In this document: positions 36,210-45,525 of the stretch, in pieces
Layout of the letters: each line of letters opens with the position of its first letter
Numbering within the stretch: position 1 is the first letter of the stretch
From: an uncultured Ferrimonas sp.
GTDB taxonomy: Bacteria > Pseudomonadota > Gammaproteobacteria > Enterobacterales > Shewanellaceae
Assembly: GCF_947489035.1 (NCBI RefSeq)
Contig: NZ_CANLCI010000023.1
Coordinates: 1-64,000 of the forward strand
Direction of reading: 5' to 3'
Length of the DNA: 64,000 nucleotides
The notes under the pieces: model-generated
Told to the model about the DNA's origin: nothing
The model's input: only the letters and a program-made list of their open reading frames with translations
Databases searched by the model: none
Translations under genes and position numbers: made by a program

Positions 36210-37690
36210 GAGCATATTCTTGGAGCGCCTGCGCTTGGCCACGGTTGTCGTTGCTGATGCCGCTGTTGTCGGCATTAACGCTGAGCGGTTGCATCAATCT
36301 GGCGCCGGATTATCAGCGCCCTGCTGCGCCGATCCCCGCGCAGTGGCCGCAAGCGGCGGATAACGGCGAAGAGGGCGAACCCGCCGCATCAAGCGGCAGT
36401 CAGGCTGAGCTGGATTGGCGTCAGTTTGTGTTGTCGCCGCAGCTGCAGCAGCTGATAGAACTGGGGCTGCAGCACAATCGCGATCTGCGTATTGCCGCCC
36501 ACACGTTGCGCCGTAGCCAAGCGCAGTATGGGGTGCAGCGCGCCCAGCAGTTTCCCAATGTCGACGCCAACGTTGGCGCGCAACAGCAACGGTTGCCAGA
36601 GGCCGTCAGCGCCGGTGGGCCAGCCAGCATCAGCCGCCAATACAGCGCGAACTTGGGGCTGCTCAGTTACGAACTCGACTTCTTTGGCCGCATCAGCAAT
36701 TTGGAGCAGCAGGCGCTGTTTAGCTATTTAGCCAGCGAGCAGGGGCGGCGTAATACCGAGATCACCGTGATCAATCAAATCGCCAGCCGTTACCTGTCGT
36801 TGGCGGCCAATCACGCGTTGGTGGCGTTGGCGCAAGAGACCCTCGACAGCCAGCAAGATTCGCTGCGATTAACCCAGCAAAGTTTCGATAATGGGGTGGT
36901 GTCGGGCTTGGATGTGGCGCAAGCGCAGGTAACGGTGGCAACGGCTCAGGTGGATTTGGCGCGCTTTAAAAGCAGCTTAGCGCAAGATCGCAACGCGCTG
37001 GCGGTGTTAGTGGGCACCGGCATTCGCGATGACTTACTGCCATCAGCAGCGCAGTCGGTCTCGTCATCGTGGTTGGCGCCGCTGCAGGTGGGCTTACCCT
37101 CCAGTTTGCTGCGGTTGCGACCGGATGTGGTGCAGGCGGAATATCAACTGATGGGCAACAACGCCAACATTGGCGCGGCACGGGCGGCGTATTTTCCGTC
37201 CATTTCGCTTACCGCCACGGCGGGGGTATTAAGCAGCGAGCTGGACGATCTGTTCAGTGGCGACGCCCGCAGTTGGAACTTCAGCCCTAGCCTTAGCGTG
37301 CCGATCTTTCATTGGGGCGAATTGGACGCGAACGTGGCGATCGCCAAAGCCAACAGCGACATCGCCTTAGCCACCTACGAGCAAACCATCCAAAATGCGT
37401 TTCGAGAAGTGGCGGACTCGTTAGCGGCGCGGCGCTATCTGGCGCAGCAGTATCAGGCGCAGCAAGCGCTGGTGGCGGCCACCGGCGAAAGTTTTCAGCT
37501 GTCGGAGCTGCGCTTTCGCCAAGGGGTCGACAGCTTCTACAACGTGTTGGATTCCCAGCGCAGCTATTTCTCGGCTCAGCAGCAGTTAATCAGCTTGGAT
37601 CTGTCGCAGCAAACCAACCTGCTGACGCTGTTTCGTGCCTTGGGCGGCGGCTGGCGTGGCAACCCGTTACCGCCGTTGCCCAGCCCTTAA
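36206..37690 (+). CDS. Outer-membrane efflux channel, OprM/NodT type
   Basis: 494-residue TolC-like lipoprotein. The lipobox is LSGC (Cys29), followed by the standard [10 protein letters not shown] start of the NodT/OprM family. Two outer-membrane-efflux repeats contain the long helices, for example [20 protein letters not shown], and [15 protein letters not shown] near residue 306. The ATG overlaps the pump stop codon by four bases, so it is translationally coupled. Completes the tripartite efflux system. Confidence 0.93.
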   Translation: MRAYSWSACAWPRLSLLMPLLSALTLSGCINLAPDYQRPAAPIPAQWPQAADNGEEGEPAASSGSQAELDWRQFVLSPQLQQLIELGLQHNRDLRIAAHTLRRSQAQYGVQRAQQFPNVDANVGAQQQRLPEAVSAGGPASISRQYSANLGLLSYELDFFGRISNLEQQALFSYLASEQGRRNTEITVINQIASRYLSLAANHALVALAQETLDSQQDSLRLTQQSFDNGVVSGLDVAQAQVTVATAQVDLARFKSSLAQDRNALAVLVGTGIRDDLLPSAAQSVSSSWLAPLQVGLPSSLLRLRPDVVQAEYQLMGNNANIGAARAAYFPSISLTATAGVLSSELDDLFSGDARSWNFSPSLSVPIFHWGELDANVAIAKANSDIALATYEQTIQNAFREVADSLAARRYLAQQYQAQQALVAATGESFQLSELRFRQGVDSFYNVLDSQRSYFSAQQQLISLDLSQQTNLLTLFRALGGGWRGNPLPPLPSP

Positions 37691-37729
37691 CCCTGCTTTT
37701 AATGCAGCCCTTCACCCAGCCCTTAACCC
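37679..37729. repeat. Short direct repeat after the efflux operon
   Basis: CCCAGCCCTTAACCC occurs at 37679-37693 (overlapping the channel gene stop) and at 37715-37729. This looks like a local slip duplication. No efficient terminator is visible after the efflux operon. Confidence 0.6.
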
Positions 37730-37768
37730 AGCTTAAGTAACAACGGCTGCGTTAAGGGGCGTTTGGCG

Positions 37769-40693
37769 TTAGCCGCCGGAGCCCAGCGCCAGATGCACTC
37801 TGGCACCGCGGGTGTCGAGCTCGACGCGGGTCTCTTTCACAAACACCCGCTCGGGTGGCAACCCCGCCTGTTCAACCAGCAACTGCTTGGTGTTCGCTGC
37901 CCGTTGCAGCGCCAATTGCGCCAGCGCCGCATCGGTGATCGGCTGCGTTTCTAGCAGCTTCTCGCGCAGGCGGTTTTGGTATTGCTCGGGTTGCGGCAGT
38001 TGCTGTTTCAGTTCGGCCAACACCTCAGCGGCTAATTGCGCTTGCGCTAACTGTTCCAGCTGTTGCCACTGCGCCGGTTCGGTCAGTTGGCTGACGTCGT
38101 AACCCAATTGGCTGCTGAGCGCTTGCTGGGCTAACGCGTGCTTGTCGGCGGCGGGGGCGATGGCACCTGCCACGGTCAGGCTGAGCTTCGGCCGCTGTTC
38201 TAAGGCGCTGGCCAGCCGTTTCAGTTCGGTTTGCGCTTGCTCGGTCAGCACCACCGTGCCTGGGGCAAACTGCACAAATTCGGCGGGTGGCTCGCCGCCG
38301 AGCAAGTTGCCCAACAGCGCAAAGGGGGCGGTAACCGCTTTGGTGATCAGGTTGCCCAGCGCCTGCAGCACCAGCGGGCCGATGGCAAATTGCGGATCGT
38401 CCACGTTGCCGCTGATCGCCAGCTCCAAATCGATCACGCCGTTGCTGTCTTGCATCAGGGCGATGGCCAGTGCCACCGGCAAGCTGGTGGCGTGCTCGGA
38501 ATCGCTGCGCTTACCCAGTTTCAGCTGGTTTAACACCACCTTGTTGTTGCCGTTCAGCTTGTTGCCATCGAGCTGATAGTTCAGCCCCAGATTCAGCTGG
38601 CCTTGATCAATAAAGTAACCGGCGTAGGTGCCAGAGTAGGGGTTCAGCGAGGTGAGCTCGATGTTGTTGAAGTTCAGCCCCAGATCCAGTTGTCGCTGGG
38701 CCCCAAAGGGCTGCAGTTCGCCTTTTAGGCTCATTGGGGCGTAGCGATCCACTTGGCCATTAATGTCGACCTGCGCGGGCTGCGCAAACTCAGAGCTGAG
38801 GCTGCCGATGCGGCCGTTGATCTGCTCGATGCCGGTGGCAAATTTGGGGGTTAGGCTGTTGTCGGCGAAGAAGGCGCTGCCTTGCTGCAGGTTGATGGCA
38901 CCGATGTTGATGGTCAGCGGTAGCTCCGCTGGCGCAGAGGGGGCGGCCGTCGCAGTCTGGGCGGCGGAATCGGCCGCAGCGGTTGCCGTTGCAGCCTCGG
39001 TGTTTTGCTCTGCTTCGGTGCCGAGCTGGCTTAAATTGGTGCTGCCATCTTCATCCACAATGATGCGAGCGTAAGGGTGAACGGCGTCGATGCTGTCGAT
39101 CCGCAGTGCCATTGGCTGGGTGCCAAAACCGATGCCGTTAAACGCCAGTTGTTGCCACTTCAGCAGATCCCGCTGGCCTTGGGGATCTTGGCTGTGCAGT
39201 TGATTGATGGCGGCGTTGCCAGTAAAGCGCAGATCCAGCGGCTCGGTGCTGATCAATTCCAGCTCGCCATCAATGTTGGCGCTGCCACTGTTGAGTTTCA
39301 GCGCCAGTTGCTGCTGCCAGTAGGGCAGGGTATCCAGCAGGTTAAAATCTTGCACGCTGAGGCTGGATTGCAAGGTGAGATCCTGCGGCAGCAATTGGCC
39401 ATCAAATTGGATGCTGGCGCTGTCGTTCAGGCGGCTGGCTAAGGCCAGCGTAATTGGCTGAGTTAAGTCGCTGCTGAGCGGCGCGGCTCGCCACTGCTGC
39501 AGATCCAGTTGCCACTGAGCCGGAGCGGGGGCGGTGTTGTCGGTTAGGTTGACGCGCCAATCGTCGATGCTAACGCCACGAACCAGCAGCTGCCATGGGG
39601 CTGAGTCGGTGCTGGCGGGCGCGGCGGCAGCGGTTGCCGCTGGCGGGGCTGGCGGCAGCAGTTGCAGCCACGATAAGCCGTTGGTTTCTAAGCTGGCGTT
39701 GGCTTGACCGCCTTGCAGGGCGATGCTGTCGAGCTGCACTTGCTGCTGCGGCCACGCCAGTTGCAGGCCGGTAAAGGCCAATTGATCAACATTCAGCAGG
39801 GGCTGCGCGGTGCTGTTGGTTTGGCTAAGGGCAAGCTCGGTAAAGAGGATATCGGTGTTACGCACCTTCAGTTGCAGCGGCTGCGCTTGCTGCCCCTGAG
39901 CGGGCGGCTGTTGCAGGATGATCTGGCTGTTCAGGGCCAAGGCACCTTGGTTGAGCTCGACCGCCACCGGCGGCTGGATAAATTGCCAAATGGGCGCCAG
40001 CTGCAGCGCCGATAAGCGAATGTCGGCTGCAATATTCAGCGGCGTGAATTGGCTGCTCAGTTGCAAGTTCAGCTCGCCGCCATTGGGGCCACGTAACGAC
40101 AGCTGCAATTGGTTATCGGCACCGGCAAAGTTCAGTTGCTGCCCTTGTAAGTTCAGCTGACTGGCGGTTAACGGCTGTGGCTGATCCTGACGCTGATAAC
40201 TGATGGCCCCGGCGGTTAAGGCAAATTGGTCGATGGCCAATGGCAGCGGCTTGTTGCTAGCGGCGGGGCTGGCGGGTTCGGCGTTGGGATCCGCTTGAAG
40301 CAGCGGCGCAAACAGAGTAACGACATTAAGCTCGCCGTTGCGCTCAACCAAGGTCACGCTGGGTTTATTCAGCTGCAGTTGGTGCAGTTGGCCACGCAGG
40401 CCAAACAGCGAACGCCACGGCTCTAGATTGACCACCGCTTGTTGCAGGGTAAAGGCCGCTTGGCCTTGGTCGTCATTCAGTTGCAGCTGATCCACTTGCA
40501 GTCGCCAGCTTAATGGCTGAAAACGAATGTCGCCGATGCTGAGACTGCCATTGGTGTGCTCGGCAACCCATTTCGGCAGCTGGCTTTTGGCCAGTTGCGG
40601 CATCAGCCAGCCCAATAACAGACAATAAAGAGCTAAGGCGATTGCGCTGTAACTGCCCCATCGAACCCACGATATTTGCCACCACTGTTTCAC
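37769..40693 (-). CDS. DUF748 / AsmA-like envelope protein
   Basis: 974-residue protein with one N-terminal membrane anchor (about residues 13-32) and a large periplasmic region rich in beta-strand repeats, as in AsmA-like lipid-transport bridges. DUF748 segments are seen around residues 600-800 (SLSSEFAQPAQVDINGQVDR, and later LNPYSGTYAGYFIDQGQLNL). An OmpA-like C-terminal part (VLTEQAQTELKRLASALEQR, and then LSLTVAGAI) follows. Ala/Gln-rich linkers are frequent. The start is GTG, with GGAG about ten nt upstream. Roles in phospholipid transport or envelope integrity are known for AsmA relatives only. Confidence 0.75.
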   Translation of the reverse strand: MKQWWQISWVRWGSYSAIALALYCLLLGWLMPQLAKSQLPKWVAEHTNGSLSIGDIRFQPLSWRLQVDQLQLNDDQGQAAFTLQQAVVNLEPWRSLFGLRGQLHQLQLNKPSVTLVERNGELNVVTLFAPLLQADPNAEPASPAASNKPLPLAIDQFALTAGAISYQRQDQPQPLTASQLNLQGQQLNFAGADNQLQLSLRGPNGGELNLQLSSQFTPLNIAADIRLSALQLAPIWQFIQPPVAVELNQGALALNSQIILQQPPAQGQQAQPLQLKVRNTDILFTELALSQTNSTAQPLLNVDQLAFTGLQLAWPQQQVQLDSIALQGGQANASLETNGLSWLQLLPPAPPAATAAAAPASTDSAPWQLLVRGVSIDDWRVNLTDNTAPAPAQWQLDLQQWRAAPLSSDLTQPITLALASRLNDSASIQFDGQLLPQDLTLQSSLSVQDFNLLDTLPYWQQQLALKLNSGSANIDGELELISTEPLDLRFTGNAAINQLHSQDPQGQRDLLKWQQLAFNGIGFGTQPMALRIDSIDAVHPYARIIVDEDGSTNLSQLGTEAEQNTEAATATAAADSAAQTATAAPSAPAELPLTINIGAINLQQGSAFFADNSLTPKFATGIEQINGRIGSLSSEFAQPAQVDINGQVDRYAPMSLKGELQPFGAQRQLDLGLNFNNIELTSLNPYSGTYAGYFIDQGQLNLGLNYQLDGNKLNGNNKVVLNQLKLGKRSDSEHATSLPVALAIALMQDSNGVIDLELAISGNVDDPQFAIGPLVLQALGNLITKAVTAPFALLGNLLGGEPPAEFVQFAPGTVVLTEQAQTELKRLASALEQRPKLSLTVAGAIAPAADKHALAQQALSSQLGYDVSQLTEPAQWQQLEQLAQAQLAAEVLAELKQQLPQPEQYQNRLREKLLETQPITDAALAQLALQRAANTKQLLVEQAGLPPERVFVKETRVELDTRGARVHLALGSGG

Positions 40694-40960
40694 CTTAAGC
40701 TAACTCCTTTTCTGCCGGTGGCCCTAGTGTACCCCCAGTGCCCGCTTAGAAGAATGGCAGTTTGTCGATGGCGGTGCTCGGTTTTCCCTGCGGCGCGCTA
40801 AGGAAATCGCGATGGATCGCAGTTGCCGTTGACGGGGCGGGAAAAAAACGGGTTTTAGTTGCGTCTGGCTGGGGGCTGACTTACCCTCCAACCATCCGTT
40901 TGCCGTTGGCAAACATCATTGATTGGCGCTGATCTGCAGCGCGTTACCAAAGAGGTCATC

Positions 40961-41338
40961 ATGTCCGTGATTGCTGTGCCACTGCTGGCAAAACCTGAGC
41001 TGAAATCTCACCACAAAGCCCGCCACCAGAAGAAATATGGGATTGGCGCTTACGCTGAGATCTGCGTTGAGTTTCGCTTTGAAGGCGACATTGAAAAGTT
41101 CGACGCGTTGGATGATGCCTTAACCGAGCTGCAAGGCACCGAAGGTTGGGATCTGTTTATCGCTTATTTCAACAACAAGTACCACGTAGCGGTAAGCTTC
41201 TTCAGCGCGCAAGAGTCCCAAGACGATGTGATGGCGAAAATCCAAGGCGTGGTGAAAGCGCAGTTGGGTGACGTAGACGCCACCATCTTAGTGGGCGACG
41301 CCAACTACGGCGACTGGGATTCCAGCTACGCCGAGTAA
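40961..41338 (+). CDS. Small soluble protein of unknown function
   Basis: 125 residues with no signal peptide or membrane segment, acidic at the C-terminus. The middle part (AYAEICVEFRFEGDIEKFDA) looks like an alternating beta-alpha fold. AGAGGT precedes the ATG and a strong terminator follows within 25 nt, so it is a single-gene unit. No family was recognised. Confidence 0.65.
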   Translation: MSVIAVPLLAKPELKSHHKARHQKKYGIGAYAEICVEFRFEGDIEKFDALDDALTELQGTEGWDLFIAYFNNKYHVAVSFFSAQESQDDVMAKIQGVVKAQLGDVDATILVGDANYGDWDSSYAE

Positions 41339-41360
41339 GTGATCGCTTACTGTTTAGCGA

Positions 41361-41389
41361 AAAAAAGCCGCTCATTGAGCGGCTTTTTT
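41361..41389. terminator. Bidirectional terminator
   Basis: Stem GCCGCTC/GAGCGGC with an ATT loop, six A residues before it and six T residues after it. It ends the small-protein gene; on the other strand it lies 170 nt beyond the AraC gene. Confidence 0.9.
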
Positions 41390-41561
41390 GTGGCCAGCAT
41401 TTACGCAAGGAACCTCACCGCCGTTACACAGGCAAGCTCCGATAACAGTGAGATAAACTCAACCCGCGATTAAGGCTAAAATATTTTTAACCTCGGTGCT
41501 GAAGCGTGCTATTTAATCGGCAAGATAAAAGTTTACCAATGTAATTGTTCTGTTCAAATAG

Positions 41562-42320
41562 TTATTTATATTCAGTTGGCTTTTTCCCAAAATAGCTTTG
41601 GAATGCCGAATTAAACGCACTGGCGGAACCGTAGCCAACTTGAGGAATAATTTCAGCGATAGCAATGCCTTGTTTTAATAAGGTGACGGCGTGCATCATG
41701 CGAACACTTAAACGCCACTGGTGAAAATTTACGCCCATCTCTTTTTTGAACAGCCGCGCCAAGGTCTTTTCACTGGCACCGACTTCGATTCCCCACCCAG
41801 CCAATGACATTTTATTTTCTGGGTTTTCAATAAGCTGCTGACATATTATCGCCAGACGTCGCTCCGTGCAGTGACTAACACTTAGGGGCGCCGAGCTCGA
41901 ATTTATTATTTCATCAACGATCACTCTAGCTTTGTAATCATGGATGCTATTTCTTTCCCATGACTGCTGCCAATCGGAACAGTTATCGATTAACTGTTGC
42001 AGCAAGGGGCCAATCTGTTTAATGCAGACCTGCTCTGGCAAACCGCGATAGACCTTGGTATCGATGTAGATACTGCGATAAAGGTAGGAACGGCTGGCAC
42101 GGGTGTTATGGGGGGTATGGGGCGGCAGCCATATCCCTCGATCCGGACTGATCCGAGTCTGCACATCTGGGGTTTCAATGATGGCACTGCCTTCCGCTAA
42201 ATACAGCAACTGGCCAGTTTTATGGGTGTGGAAATCAACATAAATGTTTGGATCTGAACGGTATTGGTGGCAATACAGTGGATTCGGATTGTTTTCATGT
42301 TGTTTAACAGGAATATTCAC
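41562..42320 (-). CDS. AraC-family regulator with cupin-like sensor
   Basis: 252-residue regulator. An N-terminal cupin-type AraC ligand domain (FHTHKTGQLLYLAEG and GIWLPPHTPHNTRAS, histidine-rich) is followed by two helix-turn-helix units (MSLAGWGIEVGASEKTLARL, and then AEIIPQVGYGSASAFNSAFQ). It resembles the NimR/YeaM-type group. The start is GTG with no clear ribosome binding site, so it may lie elsewhere nearby. It is divergent from the dmsE gene, which makes it a candidate controller of the DMSO-respiration operon; such a regulator is not a standard part of the Shewanella dms locus. Confidence 0.8.
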   Translation of the reverse strand: MNIPVKQHENNPNPLYCHQYRSDPNIYVDFHTHKTGQLLYLAEGSAIIETPDVQTRISPDRGIWLPPHTPHNTRASRSYLYRSIYIDTKVYRGLPEQVCIKQIGPLLQQLIDNCSDWQQSWERNSIHDYKARVIVDEIINSSSAPLSVSHCTERRLAIICQQLIENPENKMSLAGWGIEVGASEKTLARLFKKEMGVNFHQWRLSVRMMHAVTLLKQGIAIAEIIPQVGYGSASAFNSAFQSYFGKKPTEYK

Positions 42321-42399
42321 AACGGGTCAGTCATTTAGCTTCTGATGGCAAGACTGTAACGTTTCTCATTGAAAATGCATTACAAAATTGAGATTAATG

Positions 42400-42415
42400 T
42401 GTGAGCTTGTTCACG
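42400..42415 (+). promoter_or_regulatory. Near-consensus CRP-binding site
   Basis: TGTGAGCTTGTTCACG matches the CRP consensus TGTGA-N6-TCACA in nine of ten core positions. It lies in the divergent AraC/dmsE intergenic region, 167 bp before the dmsE start. In Shewanella, CRP is the known activator of anaerobic respiration genes, including DMSO reductase. Confidence 0.7.
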
Positions 42416-42582
42416 TAAAGAACAGCGCGCTGCTGGGGTGTCCGTATTTAGATTTAATTAGTCCGTTTCTGGGTTGGTGATTATTGTTGTCACGCTTAGC
42501 CTAAAAATGGAGCAGAGCTTTTTTGATTTTATTCCATTTTCAATTAGGTCTTTCTGCTGCGATATTTATTGCGGAGGTAAGT

Positions 42583-43500
42583 GTGAGGGTAAGGTCTTTA
42601 ATTCGGACAGGGATAGTGTCGCTTTTATTTGCTAGTGGCTATTTGCATGCATCGGAAGAAACGCTACTAATTGAAAAGTTTCAACAAGGGCAGTATTCAA
42701 AGCGTGGCGCAGACAGTTGTTTGATGTGCCATAAAAAAAATGAAACGGTGATGGCGCTGTTTGATGGTGTTCACGGCGATTTGCACAGCAGTAGCCCGAT
42801 GGCGCAGCTGCAATGTGAAGCTTGCCACGGCCCTCAAGGCAAGCACAAAGGCAAAAACCAACCAATGATCACCTTTGGTGATAACGGCAATGTGTCTGCC
42901 GAGCTGCAAAGCAGCGTTTGTTTATCGTGTCACCAAGATAGCCAACGCATGGCGTGGCACGACACGTTGCATAGCGATGACCAATCCTGCCTGAGCTGCC
43001 ACCAGATCCACACCGGTCAAGATCCAGTGTTGAATCGAGCCGCAGAAGTGGCGATGTGTAGTCAGTGCCACCGTGAGCAGAAGCTCGATCTTAATAAGCG
43101 CAGCAGCCACCCGCTGACCACCCCAACTCAATCGGGATCAATGACCTGTTCAGATTGCCACAGCGCCCATGGTTCGATGACCGATGGCAGTCTGAAACAG
43201 GTGAGCATCAATGACACCTGTTATCAGTGCCATGCCGAGAAGCGTGGGCCGCTGCTGTGGGAGCACGAACCGGTGGTAGATAACTGTACCAGTTGTCACA
43301 ACCCCCATGGTTCCGTTAATGACGCCATGCTAGAGCGCCGTGCGCCGATGTTGTGCCAAAGCTGCCATGCCAGCGATGGCCACGCCAGTCGTGCCTACGG
43401 CGATGACGACTCCGCCTTTACGGGTGGCCAAAGTTGCATGAACTGTCATGGCTCTATTCATGGATCGAACCACCCAGCTGGCAAGCAGTTGTTGCGCTAA
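42583..43500 (+). CDS. dmsE: Decaheme c-type cytochrome, DmsE/MtrA family
   Basis: 305-residue periplasmic multiheme cytochrome. A signal peptide ends near residue 23 (SGYLHA). Ten CxxCH heme sites are present, spread evenly over the rest of the protein: CLMCH, CEACH, CLSCH (twice), CSQCH, CSDCH, CYQCH, CTSCH, CQSCH and CMNCH. The count and length match MtrA and DmsE. These proteins carry electrons through the outer membrane inside a beta-barrel partner. The start is GTG with GGAGG five nt upstream; an upstream TTG in the same frame would spoil the signal peptide. First gene of the dmsEFAB operon. Confidence 0.92.
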   Translation: MRVRSLIRTGIVSLLFASGYLHASEETLLIEKFQQGQYSKRGADSCLMCHKKNETVMALFDGVHGDLHSSSPMAQLQCEACHGPQGKHKGKNQPMITFGDNGNVSAELQSSVCLSCHQDSQRMAWHDTLHSDDQSCLSCHQIHTGQDPVLNRAAEVAMCSQCHREQKLDLNKRSSHPLTTPTQSGSMTCSDCHSAHGSMTDGSLKQVSINDTCYQCHAEKRGPLLWEHEPVVDNCTSCHNPHGSVNDAMLERRAPMLCQSCHASDGHASRAYGDDDSAFTGGQSCMNCHGSIHGSNHPAGKQLLR

Positions 43501-43512
43501 GGAAAGCATCAA

Positions 43513-45501
43513 ATGAAATTTCAATTAAGTGTGGTGGCGCTGGCGTTATTGCAGGTGGGCACCGCCAATGGCGCGAGCTTTACCCTGAACGCCGTTGACC
43601 GAGCCAATATCGATACCAGCAAGTGGCACTGTAAGCGGTGTGACTCCATGCGCGTTGATGGCGAAATCGGGTTGTCGTTACTGGGCAGTGATGCCGACAA
43701 CGCCCACGCAGCCAATCGTATGGGTGACGACAGTGAAGCGGCGTTAGCGTTGCAAGCGAACGTTCAATATCAACAGGCGGGCACACGGTTGCAGCTGCAA
43801 GCGCAAGACTTGGGCATGGAAACGGGCAGCGGCAAGGTGGCTTATCAGTTTGACCGTTACGCGGTGGCGCTGGGCTATCAAAGCCAGCTGACGGTGGATG
43901 CGGCTCAAGCCCAAGGTCAATACGGGGTAAATGGCGAGCAATTGGTGGCGAGCACCGAGGTTCGCACCGCTTTGTTGCAAAAAAAGCGCGAAAGCTGGCA
44001 ACTGAGCGGCAAGGTTGCAGGGGAATCTTGGAGCAGTTTTGCTCGCTATGGCTATCAACGCCACAGTGGGCAGCAGCTCAGTTCGGTTCAGGTTAATAAA
44101 AGCCCGGTGAATTTTGTTAAGCCCATCGACAGCAGCACCCAAACCCTGCACGCCGGCACCGAGCTGTTTGGGCCGCGCTGGCTGGCAATGTTGTCTTACC
44201 AAGGCAGTGTGTTTGATAACAGCAACACCGGCTTGCGTCAGGGCCAAGTGACCAGCCTGCAAGCCTTTGCCCCCAACAATGAAGCTCATCAAGCGATGCT
44301 GCAAGGGCAATACCGTTTCGATCGCACCAGCCTAAGCGGACGAGTGGTGAAAGGCTGGCGCTACCAAAATCAAGATTACGTTGATGGCGCCGGTGTCGCA
44401 GCTGGGATCAGCCACCTAAATGGCGAAGTAACTACCTTAGCGGCCAATTTCAAGCTGGCGTCTGCGCTTAGCCGCAACCTGAAAGTGAACGCTAAGTTTG
44501 ATTACCGCGATCGCGATAACCGTACCCCAATTCAGCTCTTTAACGCTGTTGAGTACGACCCCTTATCGGGGCAGGCCAGCCATAATGTGGCACTGGACAG
44601 TGAGAAAGCCGCTTACCAGCTCGAAGCCAATTATCGCTTTGCTCAAGGTGGGCGTTTAACGGCTGGAGTGCAGCATATTTACCAACAACGGTCGGATTCA
44701 GCTCGGGAAGAGAGCCAAGAACAACGGCTGTTCGCCAAGCTGAAATACCACGGTTTTGAACACTGGAATTTCAGCGTGCAAGGCGAGTATGGCCAGCGCG
44801 ATGGCTCGGCTTATCAAGCTGCGGCAGCCACCTCTTCGGAAGACAACGAGCTGTTACGCAAATATCACCTTGCGGATCGTGATCGCACCGCTGTCGAATT
44901 CAACCTTAGTCAGATCCCACATCCCAACGTCGTCATCGATTTCAGCGTGCGCTACGCGCTGGATGACTACTCGGCCAACCGCAGCAGCGCATTGGGGTTA
45001 AGCGAGTCCACCGACAGCGGTTACGACCTTGCCATCAACTACCAGCCACTGCCCCAGCTGGATCTGTACCTTTTGGGTGGCCAACAGCGGATCGAATCGA
45101 ATCAGTTAGGCAGTCAAAGCTTTGCTCAGGTGGATTGGCGCAGCGATAACGAAGATCGATTCATGCACATCGGCATAGGCAGTCGTTACAGCGGCTTGCT
45201 GCAGCAGGCATTGGTGCTGGGTTTGGATTACAGCTACAGCCAATCGGAATCAGACGCGGCAGTCACCAATCAAAGCGCATTTGCTGATTACAGTGCTTGG
45301 TCGCATAACGCCAACCTGTATGCGGAATACGCCATAAATGCTGCGGCTAAGTTGAAGCTGAATTATCGCTACGAGCGTTATTACGACACCGACTATGCCG
45401 ACGTATCGGCCTGCACCACGGAGGGGTTAACCCCATTGGGCAACCTTAGCAGTAACTACAACGCTCATCAGTTGATGTTGACCCTCAGCTACGTGTTGTA
45501 A
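43513..45501 (+). CDS. dmsF: MtrB/PioB-family outer-membrane porin (DmsF)
   Basis: 662-residue outer-membrane beta-barrel that sheathes the decaheme cytochrome. The signal peptide ends near residue 20 (TANGA). Near the mature N-terminus is a CxxC (C40 and C43, WHCKRC), as is conserved in MtrB. The rest is made of alternating amphipathic strands and ends with an aromatic-rich strand ending in LSYVL. It begins 12 nt after dmsE. With DmsE it would form an electron conduit through the outer membrane, as known for MtrAB. Confidence 0.88.
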   Translation: MKFQLSVVALALLQVGTANGASFTLNAVDRANIDTSKWHCKRCDSMRVDGEIGLSLLGSDADNAHAANRMGDDSEAALALQANVQYQQAGTRLQLQAQDLGMETGSGKVAYQFDRYAVALGYQSQLTVDAAQAQGQYGVNGEQLVASTEVRTALLQKKRESWQLSGKVAGESWSSFARYGYQRHSGQQLSSVQVNKSPVNFVKPIDSSTQTLHAGTELFGPRWLAMLSYQGSVFDNSNTGLRQGQVTSLQAFAPNNEAHQAMLQGQYRFDRTSLSGRVVKGWRYQNQDYVDGAGVAAGISHLNGEVTTLAANFKLASALSRNLKVNAKFDYRDRDNRTPIQLFNAVEYDPLSGQASHNVALDSEKAAYQLEANYRFAQGGRLTAGVQHIYQQRSDSAREESQEQRLFAKLKYHGFEHWNFSVQGEYGQRDGSAYQAAAATSSEDNELLRKYHLADRDRTAVEFNLSQIPHPNVVIDFSVRYALDDYSANRSSALGLSESTDSGYDLAINYQPLPQLDLYLLGGQQRIESNQLGSQSFAQVDWRSDNEDRFMHIGIGSRYSGLLQQALVLGLDYSYSQSESDAAVTNQSAFADYSAWSHNANLYAEYAINAAAKLKLNYRYERYYDTDYADVSACTTEGLTPLGNLSSNYNAHQLMLTLSYVL

Positions 45502-45525
45502 CCCCCTAAAACAAGGAAAAAACTG

